A DNA stretch of 64,000 nucleotides, from positions 12,486,501-12,550,500 of the forward strand of contig OX327684.1 of assembly GCA_946807835.1 (NCBI GenBank), written 5' to 3'. The notes below the pieces were generated by a model that was not told where the DNA came from, did not search any database, and worked only from the letters and a program-made list of their open reading frames with translations. Source of the DNA: Ailanthus altissimus. Taxonomy: Eukaryota > Streptophyta > Magnoliopsida > Sapindales > Simaroubaceae. A program made the translations under genes and the position numbers. Below are positions 21,879 through 33,441 of this stretch, in pieces. Every line of letters begins with the position of its first letter. Positions within the stretch are counted from its first letter, which is position 1.

Positions 21879-22680
21879 ATGGCCTTCACAAATCCCTTGG
21901 TACGCATACTAGATGCACACCAATTCAAAGGCATCGAGAATTATTCAGATTGGGTATGTTATAGATTAGAAGATACCCCAAGGTGTTTCTGATGATGCCT
22001 CCTTTGAAGAAAACGAGACATCAAAAATGGTTGGAAGATAATATAAAAGTTAAATTGTACATCCTCGCCTCGATGTCTACAGAGTTGTAGCAGGAGCATG
22101 CCCGTATGGACAGTGCTAGTACTATAATGCTGCACTTGAATGAGCTTTTTGGCGATCGACCTCAGGTCGAGATGTATAGGGTTGCCAAGGCACTCTTTCA
22201 AGCTAGACTGAGTGAGGGCAGTACTGTTAGTCCCCATGTACTCAAGATGATTGGGTATATTGAGAAATTGGAGACTATGAACATTTCTCTGAATAATAAC
22301 TTGGGGAATAGTTTGATTCTCCAATCGCTGCCAGGGTCATTTGCTCAGTTTGTTATGAATTTCACTATGCAAGCTTTGACCCTAACATATGCTGAGCTTT
22401 ATAATTTGTTAAAGATAGCAGATAAGGATATCCGCAAAGAGGGCTCGGCCCTCTTGGTTTAGGGTGCCTCATCTTCTACCCAAGGGCTTCTAGGAAGTCC
22501 AAAGGGAAGAAGAAGATACAAAAAAAGCCACATCGGATGGCTCCTCAGAGGCAGCAGATATCAAAGCCTCATGAAAAGAAAGCGAAGGAAAAGTGTTTCT
22601 TTTACAGAGAGGATAGGCACTGGAAGCACAACTGCCCAAGTACCTTGCTACTGTGAAGAAGACTCCCTCAGGTATATGCT
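21879..22680 (+). pseudogene. copia gag remnant (element 2)
   Basis: The start is chosen at the ATG at 21879, which gives MAFTNPLVRILDAHQFKG, the expected N-terminus for this family. A frameshift follows near 21960. The gag core is then open at 22106-22462 (MDSASTIMLHLNELFG onward). The zinc knuckle at 22594-22635 reads CFFYREDRHWKHNC. The second cysteine of CX2CX4HX4C has become tyrosine and the glycine before histidine has become arginine. Confidence 0.85.
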
Positions 22681-22689
22681 TGACTATTA

Positions 22690-23280
22690 TTGATATTTCC
22701 TTAGCATTTGATGCTTGTACTGGCTGAGTATTAGATACCGTATGCTCTTCTCACATCTGCAATGTGTTGTAGGGATTGAGGGAAGTTAGAATACTGAAGC
22801 CATGAGAAGTGATGCTCAGAGCAGGAAATAGAGAGTTCTTACAGGTCCAACCTGTTGGACATTTTGATTTGCTTCTCCCTTGTAATAAAACAGTTATTTT
22901 GTATAATTGCTATTATGTACCCAATATTATCAGACAGATTGTATCCCTTCCTGTGATTGACAGTGAAGGTTATCATATAAATATACGGGATTGTTCTTTG
23001 TATTTATATGATATGCATGATGTTTTGTTAGTTGATTGTCAGTTAGTTAATGGGTATTATATATTGGATAGAGTAAGAAATGTCATAAATGTTCAAGCTA
23101 GTTTTAGTAATAAACGTAGAAGATCAGAAACTTCAAATGAAACTGAAATGTGGCAGATGAGATTAGGCCATATAGGTGTGAGACGCCTATCCCGTCTAAT
23201 TAAGGATAGTTAGATACCTGATTTGACTATGGAGCCTTATCTAGTTTGTGAATCTTGTATTCAAGGGAAGATGACCAAAT
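22690..23280 (+). pseudogene. copia protease and gag-pre-integrase remnant (element 2)
   Basis: The protease region near 22727-22760 reads VLDTVCSSHIC, where the family motif is WVLDTGCSSHIC, so the catalytic DTG is now DTV. The open frame 22809-23213 (134 residues) covers the rest of the protease and the gag-pre-integrase domain. It ends MWQMRLGHIGVRRLSRLIKD, which holds the first conserved histidine region. A TAG follows, and CESCIQGKMTKSPF then gives the CX2C zinc ligands of the integrase. Confidence 0.85.
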
Positions 23281-24010
23281 CTCCATTTATCGGTGTTGGA
23301 CACCGTGCTACTAGTTTATTAGAACTGATATAGAGTATGTATAGGATCCAATGAATCATACTGCAATGAGTGGGTTTCAATACTTTGTAACCTTTATCGA
23401 TGATTGGTCATGATATGGTTACATGTTTTTGTTGAAACATAAGTTAGAAACCTTTGAAAAGTTTAAAGAATTCTGACTTGAAGTTGAGAAACAAACCGAC
23501 ATGTACATTAAGTGCATTCGATCAGATCGAGGCGGTGATTTTTTAAACTATTTAAAGTAGAATAGAATCTCGCTCAATATAGTCCTCTAGGCACTCCACA
23601 ACACAATAGTGTTTCGAAGAGGAGGAATCAGACTTTATTGTATATGGTCAAATCGATGATGAGTTTTACTGATCTTCCAGAATACCTGTGGGGTTATGCT
23701 CTCGATACTGCTGCTCATATCTTGAATAAAGTTCCATCTAAAGCTGTTTTTACTACTTCACATAAGATGATGAAGGGTAGGAAATCGAGTCTTAAGTATC
23801 TTAAGATTTGGGGTTGTCCTGCTTACGTAAGAGTTACATAGCAGGATAAACTTGTACCTATAAAGTACAAGTACAGGTTCATAGGGTATCCCAAGAATTC
23901 AATGGGATACCAATTCTATGATCCAGAGGAACGAAATATGTTTGTTGCTCGGAATGCCACTTTTCTTGAGAAACAGTTTATAGAGGATCGTAGATTGTAG
24001 AAAGATTATA
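23281..24010 (+). pseudogene. copia integrase remnant (element 2)
   Basis: Corresponds to the integrase core and its C-terminal part. The core near 23390-23560 is riddled with stops. An open piece at 23638-23841 reads YLWGYALDTAAHILNKVPSK and ends in WGCPAYVRV. The equivalent region opens the window in element 1 and lies at 56560-57130 in element 3. Confidence 0.8.
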
Positions 24011-24179
24011 CTTGATGAAGTCAATCTGGAACCTGATGAGTTACAGATGGATCCTCAACTTGAAGAGAGCAGTGTACCTTTAACACACCCTCCACGTAGG
24101 TCTGCAAAGATGTCCAGGCCACCTCTTAGGTATGGTTAGATGCCTAAAGATGCACTTGGGGTTTTCTTGATAGAAAAGA

Positions 24180-25250
24180 AAGCGATCCTTTGATTTACAG
24201 GGAGGTGATGCTAGACATCGACTCGGGTAAAAGGCAAGAAGCCATGGAATCCGAAATTGACTTTATGCATTAAAATAAAGTCTGGGACTTAGTTTCACTT
24301 CCCAAAGGAATTGTTCCTATCGGTTGTAAATGGATTTACAAATAGAAGCGAGGGCCTGATGGAAAGGTAGCGACTTTTAAGGCCCGCTGATGGCAAAAGG
24401 TTATTCTCAGCGATCTAGGATTGATTATGAGGAGAATTTTGCACCAGTTACGATGATAAAGTCAATCAGGATTTTATTGGCACTTGCTGCATACTATGAC
24501 TTTGAGATTTGGCAGATGGATATAAAGACGGCGTTCTTGAGGATACCTCGAGGAGGAGATATCTATAGAATAGCCTGAAGGTTTTACATCCAGCCAAACT
24601 TTTGGTCTGGTAGGCAGGCTGAAGAAGTCTATCTATGGACTTAAGTAAGCCTCCTGAAGCTGGAATCATCATTTTGATGAGGTAATAAAAAAGGTTTGAT
24701 TTCATAAAAATTGAGGAAGAAACAAGTGTGTATAAAATGGTTAGTGGGAGTATGATCGTCTTTCTAGTTGTCTATGTGGATGACATACTAATCATTGGCA
24801 ATGATATTGGTATGTTGCAATCCACGAAAAGCTATATGAGTAAGAATTTCTCCATGAAATATTTGGGAGAAGCTTCCTATATACTGAGTATAAAGCTCTA
24901 TAAAGATAGAGCTAGGAAGCTAATAGGACTCTCTCAGTCATCTTACATATATAGCATCTTTAAAAGGTACAATTTTACTAATTGTAAGACAGTGAATATA
25001 CCTTTTAGACATAGTGTTCATCTTTCTAGGAGAATGTCTTTTCAGACGAAAGATGAAAAAATTAGAATGTCTAACATACCATATGCATCAGTTGTTGGCA
25101 GCTTAATATATGCTATGATGTGCATGAGACTTGATATCTGTATGTCTGTAAGTGTTATAAGTTAGTATCAATTTGATCCAAGTGACAACCATTGGATGGC
25201 TGTCAAACATATCCTGAAATACCTTAAAGGTACGAAGGATAAGTTTCTCA
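24180..25250 (+). pseudogene. copia reverse transcriptase remnant (element 2)
   Basis: The N-terminal RT piece at 24390-24578 contains LALAAYYDFEIWQMDIKTAF, including the first catalytic aspartate region. The central piece at 24728-25165 carries YVDDILIIGNDIGMLQ with the intact catalytic YVDD. A frameshift near 24580-24700 separates them. The C-terminal RT ends with ILKYLKGTKDKFL in another frame near 25210-25250. Confidence 0.88.
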
Positions 25251-25254
25251 TTTA

Positions 25255-25745
25255 TGGGATAATGATATTCAAGTGAGAGGATTCACGAATTTAGACTTTC
25301 AGTCTGATCTAAATGATAGAAAGTCTACATCTAGATATATGTTTACTCTCAATGGAGGCACGGTGAGCTGAAAAAGCACCAAGCAGGAGTACACAGCTGA
25401 CTCAACCACAGAGATAGAGTATATTGCAGCTTATGAAGCTGCAAAAGAAGCTGTTTGGATTCGCAAGTTTGTCGCTGAGCTTGGAATAGTTCCAAGTTCA
25501 TTGGATCCTATCCTATTATTTTGCAACAATAATGGGGTCATAGCACAAGCAAAGGAGCCAAGAGCGCACAAAAAGTCTAAGCATATGGAGCAAAATACCA
25601 CATCATTAGAGAGAACTTGGCAAATGAAGATGTATTTATTTGTAGAATAGATTCTATAAATAATATAGCGGACCCACTTACCAAAGCCTTAACTCCAAAG
25701 GTGCTTGAGAAACACATGGTGTCTATGGGTATTAGATACCACTGT
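25255..25745 (+). pseudogene. copia RNase H remnant (element 2)
   Basis: It contains DRKSTS...FTLNGG, then TEIEYIAAYEAAKEAVWIRK and a final segment near 25640-25740 that matches the family C-terminus. TGA stops interrupt it. It ends 10-20 bp before the polypurine tract, the usual copia arrangement. Confidence 0.85.
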
Positions 25746-25756
25746 GATTGACACGA

Positions 25757-25771
25757 GGGCAAGTGGGAGAT
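25757..25771 (+). other. Polypurine tract of element 2
   Basis: GGGCAAGTGGGAGAT sits immediately before the 3' LTR start (TGTTAGAG at 25772). This purine-rich run is the expected primer for plus-strand DNA synthesis. The same sequence is found on the minus strand beside the 3' LTR of element E. Confidence 0.88.
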
Positions 25772-27811
25772 TGTTAGAGTTATGCCTACGTTTTATCCCA
25801 GTTTTGTATAAATATTTGATATCTATATATAGTATATTTTGTTATATCGCTAATTATCTTTTAATTATATGGTTTATGCTTGTTATGCTACAGACTTTGT
25901 TATATCTGAAGGAGGTCAGATACAGTCTAAAAGAGTTTAGACCGATGCTAAGAGTTAGCAAATATTCTAAGAGTTGGAGTATTGTCTGTAACGTGACAAA
26001 GACCTCAGAATATGCTAATAATGATATAATTGCAAGAGTTGCAATAGGTTGCTAAGATGTGTCATTATTCAAGCATGTTCTAGAATATATAGTTCATGTT
26101 CTATTTGTACTAACGCAGGTCTGTTAGTAGATCCTATAAATTTACATAGATCAGTGTTTGTTTATATTGTAGGGTACAGTTGGTTGTTCCTAATTTACCA
26201 GGATCTTGTAGATTATATATGCATACAGGTATTCAGTTAGAACTGAGTACTGAACAGACTCATGAGGACCCCAATAGACATCCTATGTCGCTATCAACGA
26301 AAGGTCTTCTCGCGTTGCGTAGTATACTTGGTCCTCTGACCTGAGCACCACGGTGGGCTTGTGAGTGATCCACCATGCTTTGGTTCTACGCATGTTAGAG
26401 ACCTTTCATGGTCTGACTGCTGGGTATGATCTGATGCTTATGGAGTCCCGTATGTGCAGATATGGGATCCATCAGCTCTCACAGGGAGTGATATATCTAG
26501 ATGCTCCAAGATAGTCTTTCAGGAAAGTCTTAGGGTTGTAAGGAGTTAACCCGAAAATGTGTTTCTATGGGGTTAAACAATATGACAAGGCGTTTTGCTC
26601 ATATTGTACTATTGAGATACCATTCTGGAGATAAGTTTATGGATGAACATATGAGATTTGACCGTGTAGATCTATGTCTCCGCACATCTATGATATATAT
26701 GATGGAGGGATTATACATATACGTTGTAACCTTAACTTGTATAGTTCAACACGCTGATTTGTAATGTTCGTGACGTGTGCATGGGGCTTGGCTCATAGAT
26801 TTATGGAATAGTTCCATTTGATGAATTGGGCGTGGACCTAGGGAGTCCTACGATATGAAGTGTACTCATTGTGCACTAAGGCAGAGTACTGGATTAAATT
26901 GTTTAATCTAGTAATATCCAACGTAACTACGAAAATGTGTGCATGCACGTATTTACGTGTTAGATACAACGATTAGTCAATAATTATTATTCACTAATTG
27001 TAAAATGACACATGACGCATTGTGAACCCTCGGTTGAGTTTACCCAAGTGTGAGATTTGGTGGAACCCGCTAAAGGGTATACTTAGTAACTATGCATGAG
27101 GGGTAAAATGATTATTTTACACTTTTATTATTTAAATATTAAATAATTAAAATATCTGTAATAAAATATATTATTTTATAATATTATATTAATAATAATA
27201 TAATATATATAATGCATGATAGTTGTCGTGCATTATATATATAATAATATTATTTTAGTTTATTATTATTATTTTTTTGCCAACAATGCATCTTTTATTA
27301 ATATTATATTATAATATTTTTTTTAATGAATAAGAGATATATTTGTGTGATTAGAAACGGAAATTGAAGAGAATGAAATGAAGAAAGGGTTATTTTCAAT
27401 TCGTATTTCTGTTTTGCTCTAAAATATAAACAGAAGCAATTGTTGATTATATTTTTCATTTGTTCACTGTGAGAGACAAAAGCAATAGATTAAGAATTGG
27501 CCATTTGGGATTAAGTGTTAATGTTACGTTTGATTAAGGAGCTGCTGTTTTAATTTATCAAGCTCACCAAGTTAATAACTAGAACTGACAACGAGTATAA
27601 CTCCAGGCAAACTTTAAAAGAATACATGTAAAACATTACACGTACTGGTAAATTCTCAATATTATCATTTATATATTAATTTGATTATTATATGATTAGT
27701 GTGTTAATTGTATATTTTATAATTTTGCTGCGTTAAAGTATGTATTAGATTCGTAGTTTGTAATAAACACACTAGCACATGCATACACCTGTACACAGTT
27801 GATCCCCTATA
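25772..27811 (+). repeat. 3' LTR of element 2 (uninterrupted)
   Basis: It is 2040 bp, from TGTTAGAGTTATGCC to GATCCCCTATA, followed by the TSD. It is the cleanest LTR of this family in the window and the best reference for the other copies at 2469, 44499 and 51308. No GC-palindrome cluster was seen in it. Confidence 0.93.
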
Positions 27812-27951
27812 CTAAGTTGATGTAAAAAAGAAGTGATGGTCAGTGGTCAAGAATACTTCTTTTTATCAGACTTTCAATCCTCGAGACAAGAACCCAAGAG
27901 GGTGAAATGAACAACAAAACAATGGTTGCTTTTGTGTTCCATATCAAGAAG

Positions 27952-28164
27952 TTACGACGCATAAATAAAAGCTATCTTATTAAGGATTGTCTGATAGATT
28001 CCCAAATCGTTTTGCCAGTAATGCATTTCCATATGTGCCCAGATGAATACTCGTGATAATTTTTCAGATTCCCTTCTAATTTTCTGGTGTACTTCTTCAG
28101 TTGGTGTTGAGGGTTTTGATGATGAATCACTTGTCTGCATGACTGTACTCATCATCTGTTCCAT
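27952..28164 (-). CDS. Hypothetical ORF, possible host exon remnant
   Basis: A 70-residue open frame on the minus strand. The start is MEQMMSTVMQTSDSSSKPST, followed by a charged stretch with EEVHQKIRRESEKLSR. Not recognised. The N-terminal part, rich in Ser/Thr/Pro and Glu/Lys, looks protein-like. The upstream sequence (28165-28622) is duplicated at 38593-39124, where the aligned ATG is destroyed. It is the best candidate for a non-transposon coding exon in the window, but it is short, has no identified partner exon and may be non-coding. Confidence 0.35.
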   Translation of the reverse strand: MEQMMSTVMQTSDSSSKPSTPTEEVHQKIRRESEKLSRVFIWAHMEMHYWQNDLGIYQTILNKIAFIYAS

Positions 28165-28622
28165 TCAATAAAAAACTCTATAAGCAAATTTTGAGCTTAA
28201 GAGCTTTCATTTACGAAATCAAGAAAACAAATTGTTCATAATGAAGTCTTAAAGTTTATGCTGACAAAATCTTAAAGACAAATATCTTAGCATGTCTTTA
28301 GAAGTACTTAGACGCGTCAAAAGCTGTTCTTTTTATAATGGCAACCACTTTTTGAATTGTGATGATGATCTTTTGTTTTGAGAAGACAATTGAGCTATTT
28401 AAAGAATGACAGAAATTGGAGTTGTAAAGCAGATTATTGTTGCTCTACTAGAGATGAAAGTGTAGATCAATGAATTAATCCCACATCGAAGTGAGAGAGT
28501 TAGCAACACCTACTTCCAAATACAAAATAAGACATTTGAAAAACTTCTAGACTCACAGAGCCGTGCGGTGAGCGTATAGCAAACTATTATTTTGCCTTTT
28601 ACTAAAGAATACCGTGTGTTCG
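28133..28622 (-). repeat. Duplicated non-transposon segment, copy X
   Basis: It aligns with 38593-39124 in the same orientation. Shared blocks include CATGTCTTTAGAAGTACTT, CCCACATCGAA, CAAATACAAAAT and ATTTTG(T)TTTTGCC. If the ORF at 27952-28164 is real, this is its 5' flank. No TSD or LTR features were found at its edges, so it appears to be host sequence rather than a retroelement. Confidence 0.75.
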
Positions 28623-28687
28623 TCGATTTAAGTGGTATACACAAATTTTAGAGGGTTATTTATCTATCTATAAAAATAAATTTGCGT

Positions 28688-29100
28688 TGTATTAGAATTG
28701 GTGATTTAAAATTAAAGTTGAATTTGATTTTGAGTTGGAAACCAATAGAGAGTCGACATATGAATTTTAAGTTGAAAACTAATAAAGAGTCGACATGCGG
28801 TCGAGAATGCCATGGATGGACAAAAAAAGGAACAAAACTAAAAGTCGAATGGGAGGAGGGTTACAAGGTGGATCTACTTAGGTTTGAGCTCTGCATTGCT
28901 GGGAACTTAGCACCGCAGCACCAAACACAATAAGCGTAGTGCCACAGCACCTAGCCTTTCAACATTACAATACTAGGTCAAAATTGCATCTACTGCCACG
29001 GTACTGGATTTAGAGCACCGTGGTTGCTTATTCAAGAAACATCCATTTTTGGCTAGAATTTCATCCTAAAATCAGTTTTGGACTTTCTAAACACGTAGAA
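28688..29100 (+). mobile_element. Plus-strand copia LTR fragment with GC-motif relics
   Basis: It begins TGTATTAGAATTGGTGATTT, which matches the LTR starts of element D (minus strand, 29971) and of the LTR at 42959. The 3' part (AGTTTTGGACTTTCTAAACA) resembles 43300-43330. It is cut at 29100, exactly where the LTR of element D begins, so it was probably interrupted by D. Decayed GC palindromes (AGCACCGCAGCACC, GAGCACCGTGGTTGCT) lie at about 28910-29025. No open reading frame of note. Confidence 0.7.
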
Positions 29101-29971
29101 TGTTAGGTGATATTAGCCTTAGCACTCATTCCTCTTTGGAATTAGTCTTTGCACTAATACTTATTTGATGGAGTTTTCTTAGTGTGCACTTCAAACAAAC
29201 CCTAAACACATTCAAAAGCTTTAATCTCAACTGCAAGCAAATAAGAATAATAATAAATACAAGATCAGTAAGAACAATCATACAATCAATATACGTGGTT
29301 CGACAAAAAATGCCTACGGCGGATCATAAAATCTTAACTTCTCTTATTAATTTCACAAAACACTACAGATCACAAAGATCTCTCTTAAGATATTATCAAG
29401 CAATACACTAATAAAGAGCTTTCAAAGGATCTATTAGTGCTTCTTTTGTTCACTCAAATCTCAAACACGACTTATCACACTCTCTTACATATTCAGTGCT
29501 TAAGGTTCTTTAGCTTTCTATTTTTTCTCTCAGAGTTTTTCTTAATGCTTAATGAATTCTAAGGGTTATAAGAGTTTATATAGGGCACAAAACATCCCTA
29601 AAAATCCTAAATCTAGTTGAAATAAGAATCTATGCATGTAAGAGTCTAAATGCTACTTAAGAAAGTCAATCCAAGCTAGCTAATAAAATTTCTCAAAATT
29701 GGGTGCCAAAGGGCTACAGGCTAGCGATGTGGCACGGATGTGACTTCGATCTAGTGTCGTGGTGTGCTTAGGTCAGTGCTATGATGTAGGGGCTTATGAC
29801 TTTAGCACTGCAGCACTGAGTAGATAGCTTGTATTTTTAAGCCCCTTCTTGCTTCTGGCTTCGGTTTTTTACCCTTGTCCGTCCAACGTGTTCTCAACTT
29901 CATCTTGACTCTTCATTGGCTTCCAACTCAAAATTAAACTTAAATTCAATTTTAAATCACCCATTCCAACA
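29101..29971 (-). repeat. 3' LTR of element D
   Basis: On the minus strand it starts TGTTGGAATGGGTGATTTAA at 29971 and ends ATCACCTAACA at 29101. It aligns with 31404-32052. GC-motif relics lie at about 29710-29822, clearest as TTAGCACTGCAGCACTGA. They are upstream of the minus-strand TATA-like CTATATAAACTC near 29572-29584. Confidence 0.85.
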
Positions 29972-31403
29972 AACCCATATTTGATTCAAAATCTCTCTAC
30001 AAGAGGTATTCTAAGATCCATCCACACTTATACTCTATCACTTAGAGCTGATTCCAATTAAGTCTTTGTCTAAACTTAACTCATCTTGGGCTCGTGGCAT
30101 TGGTCTCCCAAGGTACGAATGCTTCTTACTTGGGGTAGTCTTGCCATGCATTTCAATCCTCATCACTACGGTGAGCAAATCTTTGGTGCTACCTTATAGT
30201 CTACATTCCCTCAACAACCTATGTTTAGCCACCTATAGCTATCCCATCTAGCATATAAAGTCCTTTACTTCTTACATTTAATAATTACCATAGATCCTTC
30301 TACCATCAGTATTTCTTTTTTCGCTCTAAATGAATACCCCTTTTTTATTTAGATCTCTTAGGGATATCAAGTTTCTCCTTACTCCAGAAATATACCTTAC
30401 ACGAAGTAAATTCCTAATATTTTCATCAGGCATCCTCATCCATATGTCACAAATTCCCATAACATCGCAAGTCATATCATTCCCCATTAGTTTTTTACCT
30501 TTAATAGAATTGTAATTAGTGAATAATGGTCTATCAGGAAATATATGGACACTACAACTAGAATTTAGTATTTGTTCTCCAGCCTAATTTCCATTAGAGG
30601 CTATTAATGTTTTTGCAACTTCTAAGTCTTCTTCATGACAGACTATTGTAGCATCTCCATCCCTCATTTTTATTTATGGAGAATCATTTATCAAATGTCC
30701 TTCTTTTTTACAAAGATAGTACTTATTAGATTTCCCTCTTAATTGATTATTTTTCTTATTTGTTTTTTGCAACCAAACCTGCTGTATTACCAGATTTGAA
30801 TACTTTTTCTAATCTTTTGAGTTCAATGAGGCTTAATCTCACTCATTGTTAAGGTTTCCCTATTATACATGAGCGTATCCATAAAGTGCTTATAACTTGA
30901 GGGTAATAAACATAACATGATGATGACTTTTTCTTCATCCTCGATCTTGATGTCTATTGTCTCAAGATTTATAATGATCTTGTTAAAGTGTTAATAAGGT
31001 CTCTTATTGAAGTTTCTTCAACCACAGATAGTTGATATAACTTATTCTTAACATACAAATGATTTGCCAAAGACTTCATCATATAAAGGGCGTCAAGCTT
31101 CTACCATAGGTCAATTGTTGTCTTCTTTCTAACCACTTCCCTCTTTACTTCATCACTCAATGAAAAAAACTTTGGTACTGTGTATCTCTTTTGAATTATT
31201 TCTCTATGTATCTTGCCAGGCTTCAAAGGTTTCTTTCCTTTACTTATAGTTCCTTGGGTATCCTCCAGGGCTAAGTCTAACACTTGACTCACCAGTAGAG
31301 CTATAACATTTACCTTCCATAAATTAAAATTATTCTTTCCATTGAACTTCTCTATGGTTACACCACTTATGTATATTTTCTAACCCTTGGCTTTGATACC
31401 ACT
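29972..31403 (-). pseudogene. copia gag-protease remnant (element D)
   Basis: Gag lies at about 30780-31390, including the open piece 31101-31292 (LALEDTQGTISKGKK). A zinc-knuckle relic YYLCKKEGHLIND lies near 30690-30720. The protease region near 30520-30560 resembles the DSGCSVHM type, with an altered triad. The gag-pre-integrase segment (30290-30480) includes VRYISGVRRNLISLRDL. The remaining stretch to 29972 is weakly matching and ends with no IN/RT. Confidence 0.7.
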
Positions 31404-32052
31404 TGTTAGGGGATATTAGCCTTAACACTAATTCCTCTTTAGAATTTTCCTTTACACTAATACCTATTTGATGGGGATTTTTTGGCATGCACTTCAAATA
31501 AACCCCAAATACGTACGAAAGCTTCAATCTCAATCACAACCAAACAAGAATAAGAACAAGTACAAGATCAATAAAAACAATCACACAATCAATATACATA
31601 GTTCAGCAATAAACGCCTACGTCTACGACAGATCATGGGATCCTAGCCTCTCTTATTAAGTTCACAAAGAACTACAGATCACAAAGATCTCTCTTAAGAG
31701 ATTATTAAGGAATACACCAATAAAAAGCTCTCAAAGGATATATTAGTGCTTCTTTTGTTCACTCAAATCTTAAGTACTACTTATGGTACTCTCTTACACA
31801 CTTAACGCTTAAGGCTCTTTAGTTCTTTATTTTTTCTCTTGGAGTTTCTCTTAATGCTTGATGAATTCTAAGAGGTTATAAGGGTTTATATAGTGTACAA
31901 AATATCATAGAAACCCAAAACCTAGTTGGAATCAAATTCCATACATATAGAAATCTAAATCCCACTCAAAGAAGTCAATATAAGCTAAAAAAACATAATT
32001 CCTTAAAACTGGGCACTATAAGGCTACAGCCCAGCACCATGGCATAGATGTC
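31404..32052 (-). repeat. Truncated 5' LTR of element D
   Basis: It aligns with about 650 bp of the 871-bp left LTR, then breaks off at CATAGATGTC near 32052, within the GC-motif part. The sequence immediately after is the host repeat at 32053, so the outer 220 bp of the LTR has been lost. Confidence 0.8.
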
Positions 32053-33441
32053 TTGAAAATCTTTAAAAAAGTTCTTAAAAGTTGGTGAAATTGAGGGACT
32101 TCAATGAGTTGTATGTTGTAAATAGTTTTATTATAATTACATATATTTATTTGAGGAAGTGGTAGTATGAGTTGCCAGTTTCACTTAAGTGCTTTGAGTA
32201 TTCAAGATAGTGTAATATAGATCATTGATAGCTCTATGGTATTGGATATTCCTTTTAATCTCTTGTGGGAATTCTTTGTGTTTAAAAGAACTGAATAAAA
32301 AGAAGCTAAGATCCTGGGATCCAATGTAGACAAAGACAATTATTGTTGAACCATGTATATTGATTGTGCTTTCTTTAGTGTGATTGATTATTTATCTCCT
32401 TGATTATATGATCTTTCTTGTTCTTGTTTATTTGTGATTGAAAATTTTCCACAAAGTTCTTAGTAAAATTTTAGAGTGTATGCTAAAAATTCTAAGACGT
32501 TAAAATAAATTTTTAATTTAATATAAAATGTTTTCTTCGTATCATTTTTTCACTTATCTATTTGGTAAGTTCAATAATCCTTTTTCCGTAGTCTAATTCA
32601 TCAGCTTTCTTTATAGCAATGAAAACTCTATCTTAAGCATTGTGATTATGGTGATTATTAAAACCATAAATGAGGATGTGTGATTATCAAAAGCATAACC
32701 ATAAATGAGGGTGTAGTTTAAATTCGGATTTTACTGCATTTTCTGCTTCTCACCATCTTCCTAGTCCTATAGTTAGAAATTTTAATCTTGAATTTTCTTG
32801 ATTTTGTTGAGTTACTGTTTGACAAAGTTCATGTTTTTAATTTTGATACAAGCACTAAATATGGACTCTATTTTGATATAAGCACTAAATTTGTAGACAG
32901 GTGCTCAATTCTGAGCCACACTAACAATCTTTAGATTAAGGTTACTAAAACTTGATAACAACATCATGCTATTGTATTGAAAATCTTCAGAAAGTTCTTA
33001 AAAGTTGGTGTGAAATTGAGGGAATTTAATGAGTTGTAAGTTGTAAATAGTTTCATTATGATTACATATATTTGTTTGAGGAAGTGGCAGTGTGAGTTGC
33101 CAATTTCACTTGAGCTGCAAAAAGAAGAAAAATAAAGATACTCAAGATGGTCAATCGTTCAGATTTTAAAATATTTTTATAATAGACATTCAATTCTAAG
33201 GATAAATACAAATATTTGTGCATTTCATTGCCAATCATATGAAAATGGTTGATTTTTTTAGCAGATACAAAGGAGAACTTTCTATTTGCAAGGAAACTAC
33301 CGATGCCTTTTTATAAAAAGCTACGCAGGTAAAATGCCATAACCTTACTTCAGCAGAATTTGTTCTTTAGGCTTGTAGCTAGTGTCATTGAGTTATAAGG
33401 AGATAGGATTTCAAGTTTGGTGGATGAATCATAACCTCATG
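32053..33441. other. Host segment copy Y with internal direct repeat
   Basis: A 140-bp block (TTGAAAATC...GTTCTTAAAAGTTGG...TTGAGGAAGTGGYAG) occurs at 32053-32193 and again at 32972-33115. A diverged copy lies at 16601-16737. Between the two is 780 bp of AT-rich sequence with a short tandem of TTTTGATAYAAGCACTAAAT (near 32840 and 32871). No gene was recognised. A segment of about 30 bp ending GGTGGATGAATCAT is found both just left of element C (near 33419) and just right of it (near 38160). Confidence 0.6.

Larger units (their letters stand above)
16738..27811 (+). mobile_element. Full-length copia element 2 with nested insertions
   Basis: Flanked by a perfect TSD CTAAG (16733-16737 and 27812-27816). 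The order is 5' LTR 16738-20639, primer site, GC-rich leader, four-fold repeat, gag, protease, integrase, RT, RNase H, polypurine tract, 3' LTR 25772-27811. Two elements are nested in the 5' LTR. Once they are removed with one TSD each, the 5' LTR is 2037 bp against 2040 bp for the 3' LTR. The 3' LTR now ends TA instead of CA. Confidence 0.95.
29101..32052 (-). mobile_element. Copia element D, deletion derivative
   Basis: The left (3') LTR is 29101-29971. The right (5') LTR begins at 31404 beside a primer site (plus strand CTTTGATACCACT) but is truncated at 32052. The internal region is only about 1.43 kb and holds gag, protease and part of the gag-pre-integrase. Integrase, RT and RNase H are missing. 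No TSD can be verified because the right end is lost. Confidence 0.82.
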
